From: an uncultured Collinsella sp.
GTDB taxonomy: Bacteria; Actinomycetota; Coriobacteriia; Coriobacteriales; Coriobacteriaceae
Length of the DNA: 37,733 bases
Assembly (NCBI GenBank): GCA_900540985.1
Contig: UQIC01000020.1
Coordinates: forward strand, 1-37,733
Direction: 5' to 3'
Both the position numbers and the translations under genes were made by a program. Below, one piece after another: positions 6,832-15,129 of this stretch; the stretch's first letter is position 1; the number at the start of each line of letters is the position of its first letter. The notes below the pieces were generated by a model, which was given only the letters and a program-made list of their open reading frames with translations, was not told the DNA's origin and did no database searches.

Positions 6832-9800
6832 ATGTACGTTCCACACCCCCGTATCCGTAGGCTGTCGAAAATCCCGCTTGTTGGGACGGCGGCGCTTGCT
6901 GCGTTGATCGCCACGAGCGTCGCCTGCTTCACGGCCACGCCCCAGGTTGCCCAGGCGGCAGACGCGCCCGCAATCACCGATATGACCGAGCAGGATTATC
7001 AAGCCCTGGGTCTGGGCACGAGCGAGGACATTCCGGCCGATACCGTTGGCCCCTATTCCACTGATACTCCCACGACGTTTGCCACGCGCAGCGAGGTCTA
7101 TATGGCAGCTAACGGTAGCCATGGCAATCGCTACACTCTGCGCGACAAGCTCGAGAACGTCGAGCGCGGTGACATTGGCGGCAGCAGCAAACTCACCGAT
7201 GGCTATGGAAGTGTGTGGGGCGCCGCAAAGTTCTGGCAAAACGTCAACAACTTCGATACGAACAGCGATCTCTACAAGCATAGCGACTACGGTGGCGGCA
7301 CCTGGTCGTACCTAAGCAACAATGAGTCCTCAACAGTACTCGCCAACGACAACAACGGTTTCTCGGGCATTCACGCCACGAGTGTTGAGTTCTGCAGCGA
7401 CGCCAGTACGGGCAAAAAGAGCCGCGTTGCCGAGCTCCGTGCCTACGGCGACAGTTCCTCCACGACGATTGACGGCAAGTCATACGCCGGAAAGGTTGAG
7501 CTGGTCCTCTACTCGTTTAGCAACGGGCGTACGCGCACTCTCGACACACACCTGCCGGTGACGGTCAACACTAATATGATGTACGAAGGCCGTTTTAAGT
7601 ACCTGGATGCCGGTTACCTGCAAGAGCACGACGCCGTCTTTGATGTCGAGGCGGGCGATGTCGATGGCGACGGCGTCGACGAGCTTTTTGTCTACGCGGG
7701 TTGCTATGTCGACGAGAACGGCGTGCGCAAGGCTGTAGTCGACATGTATGACTTGGAGGGCGGCAACTGGAAGCAAAGCGTCGTCAAGATCGATGCCGGT
7801 AACGCCGCGGACTACACCACGCACAACAAGGGCGGGAACGACTCCTGGACGCAGCTTCAGTCAGCTCCTGTCGTTTCGCTAGCGGCCGGCGACCTCGATC
7901 GCGATTTTTGCGATGACCTCGCCATCGTGGTCTCGGCACCCTACGGCAAGAAGAATATTGATAAGTCGACGCATTGCGAGCTGTTTTCGTGGGATGCATC
8001 CAAGGGTGCGCTCGTCCATGTCGATGCTCTGGGCGACGCGGGCGCAATCTCCCTCTCCGCGAACGGCAAGACCATGGTCGCTGCGAATGCGACGTTCGGC
8101 ACGTTTGCCGCCTACGATGAAGAAGGAAAGAAGACGGGTGAAACCGTCACGGGCCTTATTCTTGCGGGCTATGACTGGCAACGCAGCGCTTTTGATTACG
8201 GCGCTTCTGACGGCAGCAAGGGGCTGTACGGCGCGCTGTACCGCTACGCGTATTTTGACTCGGAGTCTGGCGAGTTCAAGCTTTCCGATTGTAAGGAATA
8301 CAGAGACGGGCTCCTCGCCTCCTATGGGCTGATGCATGTGCCCAACAGCGCATGGAAGGATAGCGCTCAGGATAAGCGCTATCCGTGCACCTTGGCGCCT
8401 ATTGCCCTTGCCACTGCCAACCTTGACGGCCTGTCCGAGCAGCTGGCGGTCGACGAGGTGCTCGTGGGCGGCGATGTGTTCCGCGACTTTGCCTGCAACA
8501 CGGCACAGAGCGGGGCTCAGGGCTTGGGGTCCATGGTCGGAACCATGAGCATGAGCGGTCAGCAATACAACAGCAGCAACAAGCATGACCACAAGGGTAT
8601 AGAGCAGGTGTGGATCAGCGACGTCAAGGCGGGCAGCGTCTCGGGTTCGGACCGCTATAACGAGAGCTTTATCGCCGTGGTGGGCAAGCACCGCGACGAG
8701 GACCTGCGCAAGAACGATGACTACTATTGGATGACCGCCTCGCATTTTTCGCTCGACGAGAACGGAAAGGTGCGCCGCGGCGAGGAGCAGGTGATTAGCG
8801 AGAGCAACCGTCGCGGCACTACCTACGGCACATTTATCTCGCTCGCGCTGCCCGATGTCGACAACGACAGCGTCAAGATCACGTACAAGGACCGCTACAA
8901 GGTCTATACCAACCCGCGCGTGCTTGCCGTGCTGCAGGATGCGCCCTATGTTGAGGATCTGGAGCAGGCATACGGCTATCTGGTGTTGGGCGGCACGTCA
9001 TACGGAGAGGAAAAGGGCACGGGGACATCCCAGGGCTATACCATTGGCGCCGAGTTGGGCGTTGCCGTCGAAGTGCAGACCGGTCCGCCCCTGGTCGCGA
9101 TGAATGCTTCAGTCGATTTTGCCGCCGAGGGATGCTATGACTACCGGAGTGAGCGCACGGTCAGCGCAAGCGTAAGCTATGAGTCGCATGCCGGCGAGGG
9201 TGACAAGGCCGTGCTCTACACGATTCCGATGGTCTATTACGAGTATGAGATCGAAAATGAGGAAACTGGTGGCAAGGGCGTGATGGCGGCGCCCGTGTCG
9301 CTCGGCGCGCAGACCTCGGTCGTTAATGTCGAGGCCTATGACCGCATTGCCAAACAGCACAATATGACGCCGCTCAGCTACTTTTTGACCAACCGGTCGG
9401 GAGAACCCGGAACCTATCAAACGACGCTCAACGGCGAGACTCCCGTTGGGGATTCCTTTGGCCTGGGCAAGCCTGGCGTAACGCGCGCCTACACGCACGA
9501 TGGGTTTAACGGCGCCGCCGCGCAGTCGGGGGCGAGCATTGAGCAGACCATCGAAGTCGAGGAGGGCAAGGAGCAGGAGCTCGAGCTCGGCTTGACGCTG
9601 AACGGCAGCGTTGTCATGGGCGCGAAGCTCGCAAAGCACGAGTTGTTTGGCGGCCTGTGCTTTGGTGCCAACGCCGGCTTTACTACGGGTAACTCCTCGA
9701 GTGAATCGACCGAATACGGCGGCACCGTCGACAACCTGCCCGAGGCCGCGCAGGGCAAGTACGGTTTTGTGTGGCGTCTGGGCGTCAACGCGGTGGATGT

Positions 9801-10920
9801 CGACAAGTTCGAGGCAGACTCGGGCGACAAGCTCGGCACCAAGGACACCGACCAGTTCTGGATCGTGGGCTATGACGTTAAGGACGTCGAGATGCCCGAC
9901 GCGCCGGCCGTGACGGGCTTTACGGCAAACGCCGTCGATTCGACCAGCGTTACGTTTAGCTGGGACGATGTACTCGCAAACAAGAGTGGCTTTAGCTACG
10001 GCGTGGGCATGCTGCAGAGCAATGCGGCGGATGCGGTCGTCAATAGCTGGAAGATTGCCGACAACACGCAGACCTCGCTCAAGTGGGATGGGCTGCAGCC
10101 CAATACGGAGTATCGATTCGCCATCGCCGCCGTTAAGAATGGATCCACGACCGTAACAGGTATTCGCTCGGCAATCATCACGGTCAAGACCATGCCCGAT
10201 GGCATGACGATGACCGTGAGCGGACCTGCGGCGGATGCTGCGGAGGGGCCGGATCTTGGATACGACACTTCGGTTGAGCGCGCGGCGGGAAGCCACCTGA
10301 CGCTCTCGGCGATTGGCCATGTGAAGCAACTCGGTGCCGACGATAGCGAAACAGGGCTGGCACCGACCTATATGTGGTACCGCAAGGGCCACGGCGAGAC
10401 AGAGTTTAAGCTCGTGGGTGCCGATGGCAACCTCGCGGCTGGAACGGCCTCAAAGCTCGAGATTGACTTGACCGCAGACGATGACGGTGCGCAGTATTAC
10501 TGCCACGTGGGATACAACAACGTGGGCCTCGACACCGGCACGACGCTCGTGAATATCGAGGCCGAGGAGACGGCGCCCACAACGGTGAACGCCACCCCGA
10601 TCCGCACGCGCCGCCTGTTCTCACAGGCAAGTGCGGGCGCCAAGAAGTTCCTGGACCATACGCTGGTAAACACCGCCGGCCCAACCGATTCCGAAGGCTC
10701 AAAGGACCCCGAGACTCCTGAGACCCCGACGAACCCGGACAAGCCCAAGTCCGACAACGGAGCTAAGACCGACACCAAGGTCAAGACTACGACCACAGCG
10801 AAGAACCTCGCAAACACCGGCGACCAAACATTCGCCCTAGTCGCCACCGCAGCAGCAGCGGGAGCAACGCTCGTAGTGATAGCCCTCATCATGCTGATCA
10901 AGCGCCGCAAGACCCACTAG
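6832..10920 (+). CDS. Giant wall-anchored surface protein: FG-GAP-like repeats, FnIII, Ig-like domain, LANTGD signal
   Basis: About 1362 residues. The start at 6832 is chosen because GAGG lies six bases upstream; an earlier in-frame ATG at 6796 has no binding site. A signal peptide (RIRRLSK, hydrophobic core, likely cut after QAQA-like VAQA) is followed by a large region with calcium-loop-like FG-GAP/VCBS sequences: DVDGDGVDE near residue 275, DLDRDFCDD near 355, and weaker ones later, suggesting a beta-propeller. A fibronectin type III domain spans about 1025-1120, with NTEYRFAI near its end. An Ig-like domain lies at about 1150-1243 (YYCHVGYN). A Pro, Thr and Lys linker precedes LANTGD (about 1324), a membrane helix and KRRKTH. 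It is probably an adhesin or a glycan-binding protein; no catalytic residues are recognised. Repeat arrays lie on both sides. Confidence 0.8.
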   Translation: MYVPHPRIRRLSKIPLVGTAALAALIATSVACFTATPQVAQAADAPAITDMTEQDYQALGLGTSEDIPADTVGPYSTDTPTTFATRSEVYMAANGSHGNRYTLRDKLENVERGDIGGSSKLTDGYGSVWGAAKFWQNVNNFDTNSDLYKHSDYGGGTWSYLSNNESSTVLANDNNGFSGIHATSVEFCSDASTGKKSRVAELRAYGDSSSTTIDGKSYAGKVELVLYSFSNGRTRTLDTHLPVTVNTNMMYEGRFKYLDAGYLQEHDAVFDVEAGDVDGDGVDELFVYAGCYVDENGVRKAVVDMYDLEGGNWKQSVVKIDAGNAADYTTHNKGGNDSWTQLQSAPVVSLAAGDLDRDFCDDLAIVVSAPYGKKNIDKSTHCELFSWDASKGALVHVDALGDAGAISLSANGKTMVAANATFGTFAAYDEEGKKTGETVTGLILAGYDWQRSAFDYGASDGSKGLYGALYRYAYFDSESGEFKLSDCKEYRDGLLASYGLMHVPNSAWKDSAQDKRYPCTLAPIALATANLDGLSEQLAVDEVLVGGDVFRDFACNTAQSGAQGLGSMVGTMSMSGQQYNSSNKHDHKGIEQVWISDVKAGSVSGSDRYNESFIAVVGKHRDEDLRKNDDYYWMTASHFSLDENGKVRRGEEQVISESNRRGTTYGTFISLALPDVDNDSVKITYKDRYKVYTNPRVLAVLQDAPYVEDLEQAYGYLVLGGTSYGEEKGTGTSQGYTIGAELGVAVEVQTGPPLVAMNASVDFAAEGCYDYRSERTVSASVSYESHAGEGDKAVLYTIPMVYYEYEIENEETGGKGVMAAPVSLGAQTSVVNVEAYDRIAKQHNMTPLSYFLTNRSGEPGTYQTTLNGETPVGDSFGLGKPGVTRAYTHDGFNGAAAQSGASIEQTIEVEEGKEQELELGLTLNGSVVMGAKLAKHELFGGLCFGANAGFTTGNSSSESTEYGGTVDNLPEAAQGKYGFVWRLGVNAVDVDKFEADSGDKLGTKDTDQFWIVGYDVKDVEMPDAPAVTGFTANAVDSTSVTFSWDDVLANKSGFSYGVGMLQSNAADAVVNSWKIADNTQTSLKWDGLQPNTEYRFAIAAVKNGSTTVTGIRSAIITVKTMPDGMTMTVSGPAADAAEGPDLGYDTSVERAAGSHLTLSAIGHVKQLGADDSETGLAPTYMWYRKGHGETEFKLVGADGNLAAGTASKLEIDLTADDDGAQYYCHVGYNNVGLDTGTTLVNIEAEETAPTTVNATPIRTRRLFSQASAGAKKFLDHTLVNTAGPTDSEGSKDPETPETPTNPDKPKSDNGAKTDTKVKTTTTAKNLANTGDQTFALVATAAAAGATLVVIALIMLIKRRKTH

Positions 10921-10946
10921 TAGCCAGTCGAACATATCGACAACCC

Positions 10947-10987
10947 AAAAACCCGGGTAGCCAAAAAAACAGGCCACCCGGGTTTTC
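10947..10987 (+). terminator. Intrinsic terminator of the surface-protein gene
   Basis: AAAACCCGGGT (10948-10958) pairs with ACCCGGGTTTT (10976-10986) around an A-rich loop, 28 bases past the stop. Inner bases AGCC and GGCC extend the stem imperfectly. The T run is short (four), so the terminator may be moderate. It separates the gene from repeat array 2. Confidence 0.7.
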
Positions 10988-11010
10988 TGTTGAGTGGAGA
11001 CTCCGCAAGC

Positions 11011-11363
11011 GGAAACTGCATCCCACAATTAGCGCCCGGAACGGGACACATTTTCCGTCAAGCCCTCATCCGGAAAATCCATCCCAGTTTGAGCGCCCAG
11101 ACCGGGACGCACTTTCCCAAAGGGTCCTCAACGGGAAACTGCGTCCCATAATTAGGCCGAGAAATGGGATGAACTTTCCCAATGAGAGCCAACCGGAAAC
11201 CACGTCCCAGAATCAGCCCCCAAAGTGGGACGCACTTTCCCAACGAGCCTCAACCGGAAAATACATCCCGGAATCCAGCTGAATAGTGGGACACACTTTC
11301 CCAATCGGGTCCCAAGCGGAAACTGCATCCCATTCCAGACAAGAATTCCGGGACACACTTTCC
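11011..11363. repeat. Array 2 of 61-62-bp palindromic repeats (six complete units)
   Basis: Reverse half-sites start at 11011, 11072, 11134, 11195, 11256 and 11318; forward half-sites at 11043, 11104, 11166, 11227, 11288 and 11350. All six reverse-to-forward steps are exactly 32 bp; forward-to-reverse steps are 29 or 30. The array starts and ends with complete 46-bp units. It fills most of the gene-free stretch 10921-11606 and ends 9 bases before a GGCC hairpin at 11373. Confidence 0.9.
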
Positions 11364-11372
11364 GCAAACAAA

Positions 11373-11395
11373 GAAGGCCACATAACGTGGCCTTC
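11373..11395. repeat. Perfect hairpin related to the inner core of the 130-bp element
   Basis: GAAGGCCAC and GTGGCCTTC flank a 5-base loop (ATAAC). The same stem is the inner hairpin of palindromic element copy 1 (6128-6150), where the loop is ATTAA. It sits alone, without the outer arms, between array 2 and element copy 2. It may be the stump of a third element or an independent terminator-like hairpin. Confidence 0.6.
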
Positions 11396-11449
11396 AACTT
11401 ATATATGTTCGGCGATACACCCAAGACAAGCCGCGCTCCAACAACAGGG

Positions 11450-11579
11450 CGTCTGTCCGGGCGGAGGCATATAAGGTTCATCGCGAGTTCCGCACGCAAA
11501 GGAGGCCACTTAATGTGGCCTCCGTCTTGCGCAGGACTGTCCGAGCAGGGAACCTTATATGCCTCCGCCCGGACAGACG
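11450..11579 (-). repeat. Palindromic element copy 2: perfect 30-bp arms, inverted relative to copy 1
   Basis: Arms 11450-11479 and 11550-11579 are perfectly complementary over 30 bp. Read on the minus strand, the 70-base core matches copy 1 (6072-6202) apart from a small change near its start and one compensated pair (A-T in copy 1, G-C here) in the inner hairpin. The arms differ from copy 1 at 11 of 30 positions, yet pairing is kept. The element begins 27 bases downstream of the stop of the LTA-synthase-like gene, in its sense direction, so it may form the 3' end of that transcript. Confidence 0.8.
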
Positions 11580-11606
11580 TTTCAGTTATGAACTCGCAGC
11601 TAGTCG

Positions 11607-13907
11607 CTACTTGATCTTGGTCGTACCCGGTGCCAGGTTGGGGTCGGTCTCGTTGGCCTCGGTCTGGAAGTGCTCGGTATACACGTTCTTGCCGTCGCGG
11701 AACATCTCGTAGTACTGCATCTTGGCGTAATCCTCGCGTGCCTTGGTGACAGCCGCGGCAGCGGCATCGTCACCGGTGACGTTGGAGGAGAGCGCCCAGC
11801 GCAGGCTGGCGTCCTCGTAGCCCACGGAGTTGATGGCGGGCAGCGACTCGCGCAGCGTCATGTGCGCTTTCTGGTAGTCGGTCAGCGGTGCGCCGATCAG
11901 CTGCATCAGCTGGGTGGACAGATAGTTAGTGGACAGGTCGTCGACCTCACTCGTCTGGTTGCAACCGGCAACGTCGTAGTTAGCCCAGATGATGTAGTCG
12001 GTCTGCCACAAGCGCTCTTGGTGGGTGGCGTCGTCTTCGCCGGTAAACCACTTGTCGTTGAACTTGGACGGGAAGAACGGCTGGTGATCGCCCCAGAACA
12101 CCACGACCACCTTACGGTCGAGCTTGCTCAGGGCGTTGAGGAAGTAACGCAGCGCCTGGTCGGACTGCTCGATGCACGAGACGTACTCGTCGACATCGGA
12201 GAGCGTACCGTCCTCGACGGTCTTGGCGTCCAGATCGGTCGTGTCGATATTCAGGTGCATCTGCTTGTCGACCGGCACCAGACCCGTATCGTAGCCCGAG
12301 TGGTTCTGCATGGTCACGTCGAAGATGAACTGCGGATCGGCGTTCTGGTCGAGCAGCTCAAGAATCTTGTCGTAGGTAGCCTGGTCGGTCACCATGCCGC
12401 GCAGGGTATCGGCGCCCTGGAAATCGTTGATGGACAGGAACTGGTCAAAACCAAAGTCCTTGTAGACGTTCTCGCGGTTCCAGTTGGTCGCGTGGTTGGG
12501 GTGCATAGCCGTGGTGGAATAGCCGAGCGATTTGAACTGCTCTGCCAGGTTCCCGGTCGTCTCCATGTTGTAGATGGTGTAGGGGTACACGCCCGAGCCC
12601 AGGTTGGCCATGGAGTTGCCGGTCATAAACTCAAACTCGGTATTGGCGGTACCGCCGCCGTAGGCGCTCACATAGAGCTTGCCGCGGCTGAGGCAGTCGG
12701 ACAGGTTCTTAAAGTACTGCGGGCCCTCGTAGCCGGCGCGCATCTCCTGATAGATCGAAAGATCCGAGAAGGTCTCGTTCATGATGGCGATGACCGTGGG
12801 CTTCTCGCTGTCGAACTGCTCCTTTGCGGCGGTGCGCTCGTCGCTCTTGGCAGCGTCGGACTTGTCGTAGGCCTTGGCGTACTTTTTGAGCGTGGCCTTG
12901 GCGTCGTCGACGGAGTAATCGGCGGGTTTGGGCGGCTTGATGGACTGTGCCGCACTAATAAAGGCAGGCAGATAGCCCTCGCGCCAGTAGCTCTCGAGCG
13001 GGCGCCAGGTGTAGACAGTGATGCCGAGGGTGTTGTAGTAGTCGATGAGGGTGACATGCGCGGTCACGCCGCCCAGGCACAGTACCGCCACGAGCAGGTT
13101 GGTGAGCAGCATGCGCTTGGCGTTGGCGGCACCCTTCTGGCGGTGCGGTGCAATCAGGCCGGCGTACTCGCATAGCAGCATGGCGATGGCGGTAAAGCCC
13201 ATGGACAGCACGCAGAACAGCGAGATCGAGAAGGTGTAGCCGTTGCCGGCGACCGCGGCGGCGGTGGAGATGGCCGAAAGGTCGCCCGGCTGGATGGGCA
13301 TGGATTTAAACGTGATGACGAAGAACTCGGCAATGCCTAGGATAAAGAGGGCAAAGGCCAGGACCGCGGGAGCTGCGCCGTGGCGCTGGAATAGGAAGAA
13401 CAGGCCGACCATGAGCGTGGTGATGATGGCCCACTCGAGCAGGATGCACAGGGGGTAGACCCAGGTAAAGTCGTGGTTGGACGATACCTCCATGCCCAGC
13501 AGCGCAAAGACGCCGGCGAGCAGCAGGCACAGGACGGCGGCGACGAGCGGTTTGCCCACAAAGGCGCCGCGCAGGCGGGCGAGCTTGCCGGTGGGGGCGG
13601 GGGCGTCGGGCGCGGCGAACGCAAAGACGCGCGGGGCGATGCGGTCGCGTGCGATGCTGGCCCAAGCGCAGCCGGTGAGGATGGCGTTGGTCAGGATGAG
13701 CATCACAAAGGCGAGCGGCTCGTTTTGGGCGACGAGGCCAATGGCGCCCCAAATGGTCAAAAAGAGCTGGAACAGGCCGAAGGCGACGCTCCACCCAAGA
13801 GCGCTTTTGGCAACGGTGCCCGACTGGGCGCGAATGGCCTTGGCCTCGCGCAAGACAAGGTAGACGGTCGCCGCAAGACCGACGAGCGAGATGGCGGCTG
13901 CGAACAT
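11607..13907 (-). CDS. LTA synthase family phosphoglycerol transferase (sulfatase fold)
   Basis: A membrane enzyme of about 766 residues. The N-terminal half has some 8-10 hydrophobic helices. The C-terminal half is the extracellular alkaline-phosphatase-like domain, with the catalytic Thr motif GTANTEFEF near residue 417 and the metal-binding WGDHQPF near 604. MNETFSD before it supplies the first metal Glu, as in LtaS. The family transfers glycerol-phosphate from phosphatidylglycerol to a polyglycerol-phosphate or lipoglycan acceptor outside the cell. Family members are usually about 600-650 residues, so the membrane part is larger here. The start is ATG at 13907, with AGGAG seven bases upstream; a longer frame from GTG at 13922 would include that binding site. 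Which polymer is made cannot be told from sequence. Confidence 0.83.
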   Translation of the reverse strand: MFAAAISLVGLAATVYLVLREAKAIRAQSGTVAKSALGWSVAFGLFQLFLTIWGAIGLVAQNEPLAFVMLILTNAILTGCAWASIARDRIAPRVFAFAAPDAPAPTGKLARLRGAFVGKPLVAAVLCLLLAGVFALLGMEVSSNHDFTWVYPLCILLEWAIITTLMVGLFFLFQRHGAAPAVLAFALFILGIAEFFVITFKSMPIQPGDLSAISTAAAVAGNGYTFSISLFCVLSMGFTAIAMLLCEYAGLIAPHRQKGAANAKRMLLTNLLVAVLCLGGVTAHVTLIDYYNTLGITVYTWRPLESYWREGYLPAFISAAQSIKPPKPADYSVDDAKATLKKYAKAYDKSDAAKSDERTAAKEQFDSEKPTVIAIMNETFSDLSIYQEMRAGYEGPQYFKNLSDCLSRGKLYVSAYGGGTANTEFEFMTGNSMANLGSGVYPYTIYNMETTGNLAEQFKSLGYSTTAMHPNHATNWNRENVYKDFGFDQFLSINDFQGADTLRGMVTDQATYDKILELLDQNADPQFIFDVTMQNHSGYDTGLVPVDKQMHLNIDTTDLDAKTVEDGTLSDVDEYVSCIEQSDQALRYFLNALSKLDRKVVVVFWGDHQPFFPSKFNDKWFTGEDDATHQERLWQTDYIIWANYDVAGCNQTSEVDDLSTNYLSTQLMQLIGAPLTDYQKAHMTLRESLPAINSVGYEDASLRWALSSNVTGDDAAAAAVTKAREDYAKMQYYEMFRDGKNVYTEHFQTEANETDPNLAPGTTKIK

Positions 13908-14121
13908 GCTGAGACTCCTCACAAACTTAGAACCTACGAAAGCGGGGGTTTACCCGATTGTTACCAAGATATGCGCAGCATTTGAGGGTTGCGCACAACA
14001 ACCAGCCATAATAACGCGCACGTGTGGCGGTGTGGCGCAATGTAGTGGCGACCTGCGCGATAATGGACGGGAATTACACGGAAACGTAAAGGCTTCTTAA
14101 AGAATTAGCGAGGATGAGGCG

Positions 14122-14970
14122 ATGAACGAGCAGGTTTGCACCAAGGCTGTGAATACGTGTGGCTATCCGGTCGAGACGACGGGCAATGCGGTGCTGGACA
14201 CGTTGGAGCACCGTTCCTCCACGCGTGCCTTCGCGCGTGATGACGACGACCGTCCCGTGGCGGTGACCGACGAGCAGCGGGCGGCAATTTTGCATGCGGC
14301 GAGTCGCGCGCCGTCGGCGGGCGCCATGATGATGTATTCCATCGTGAGCATTCGCGAGCAGGCTACGCTGGACCGTCTGGCCGACCTGTGCGACCACCAG
14401 CCCATGATCGCCAAGGCGCCCTGGGCACTAATATTTGTGGTCGATTATGCCAAGTGGATCGATCTGTTTGAGCACGTGGGCTGCTTTGAGCCCGAGTTTG
14501 TCGAGCGTACGGGCAAGTCGCCCCGCCGCGCGCCGGGTTTGGGCGACTTTGCCATCGCGGCCCAGGACGCCGTGATCGCTGCGCAAAACGCCGTGGTTGC
14601 CGCCGAGGCCCTGGGGCTGGGGAGCTGCTACATCGGCGATATCGTCGAGAATGCCGAGGAAGTTGCCGCGCTGCTGGACTTGCCGCCCTATACCATGCCG
14701 CTGTCGATGCTCATCATCGGCACGCCCCGCAAGGAGCGTCCGGCCATTGCGCATCCCGTGGTGAACCTGGTGCACGAGGAGCGCTACTGCCGCGCGGATG
14801 CCGCGACCATGGACGCGCAGGTGGCCGAGATGGACGCAATGTTCCGTCCGCATGCCCGCGAGGTGGGGGAGCGCGTCGTGGACATCTATACCCGCAAGCA
14901 CACGAGTCCCTTTATGGCCGAGATGAGCCGATCCATGGAGTGGTGGTTCAAAAACTGGCTTGGAAAATGA
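14122..14970 (+). CDS. Nitroreductase family FMN oxidoreductase
   Basis: A 282-residue flavoprotein of the nitroreductase superfamily, using NAD(P)H to reduce nitro groups, quinones or flavins. EHRSSTRAF near residue 33 gives the FMN phosphate-binding Arg and Ser. APSAGAMM follows at about 60. GLGSCYIGDI near 170 is the conserved Gly-rich FMN segment. The C-terminal tail of about 70 residues (WWFKNWLGK at the end) is longer than in minimal members and may cover the active site. CGAGGA-type binding site 8 bases before ATG supports the start. It is divergent from the LTA-synthase-like gene and stands alone. The substrate is unknown. Confidence 0.8.
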   Translation: MNEQVCTKAVNTCGYPVETTGNAVLDTLEHRSSTRAFARDDDDRPVAVTDEQRAAILHAASRAPSAGAMMMYSIVSIREQATLDRLADLCDHQPMIAKAPWALIFVVDYAKWIDLFEHVGCFEPEFVERTGKSPRRAPGLGDFAIAAQDAVIAAQNAVVAAEALGLGSCYIGDIVENAEEVAALLDLPPYTMPLSMLIIGTPRKERPAIAHPVVNLVHEERYCRADAATMDAQVAEMDAMFRPHAREVGERVVDIYTRKHTSPFMAEMSRSMEWWFKNWLGK

Positions 14971-14971
14971 C

Positions 14972-15006
14972 GAATGTGACAAAGGGACAGTCCCTTTGCC
15001 ACATTC
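14972..15006. repeat. Dispersed hairpin repeat (CAAAGGGA core), copy 1
   Basis: GAATGTG-A-CAAAGGGA pairs with TCCCTTTG-C-CACATTC around a 3-base loop: 15 pairs with one A-C mismatch. It lies just after the nitroreductase stop. No T tract follows, so it is probably not a full terminator. Related hairpins lie at 17467-17511 and 28343-28373. Confidence 0.65.
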
Positions 15007-15088
15007 CATATCGCCACGGTGGCCTAAAGGCCGTATAAATGTTTATTTAGCTGGGAAAACAGTGCCATTCAAACATGGGCCGATTACC

Positions 15089-15094
15089 TATAAT
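15089..15094 (+). promoter_or_regulatory. Consensus -10 hexamer before kup
   Basis: A perfect TATAAT lies 35 bases before the kup start. No convincing -35 element is seen 16-18 bases upstream (CATTCA at 17). A transcript start near 15101 would leave a leader of about 29 bases, too short for a riboswitch. Inferred. Confidence 0.4.
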
Positions 15095-15129
15095 CCCTTC
15101 GAACATTAAAGTTGGGAGGAAACCGGCTT

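Noticed and set aside
11670..13175. 501-codon plus-strand frame opposite the LTA-synthase-like gene
   Set aside because: Antisense of a well-supported membrane enzyme; no ribosome binding site or domain.
15095..15129. Cyclic di-AMP (ydaO-type) riboswitch before kup
   Set aside because: The likely leader is about 30 bases, too short for any known potassium-related riboswitch.
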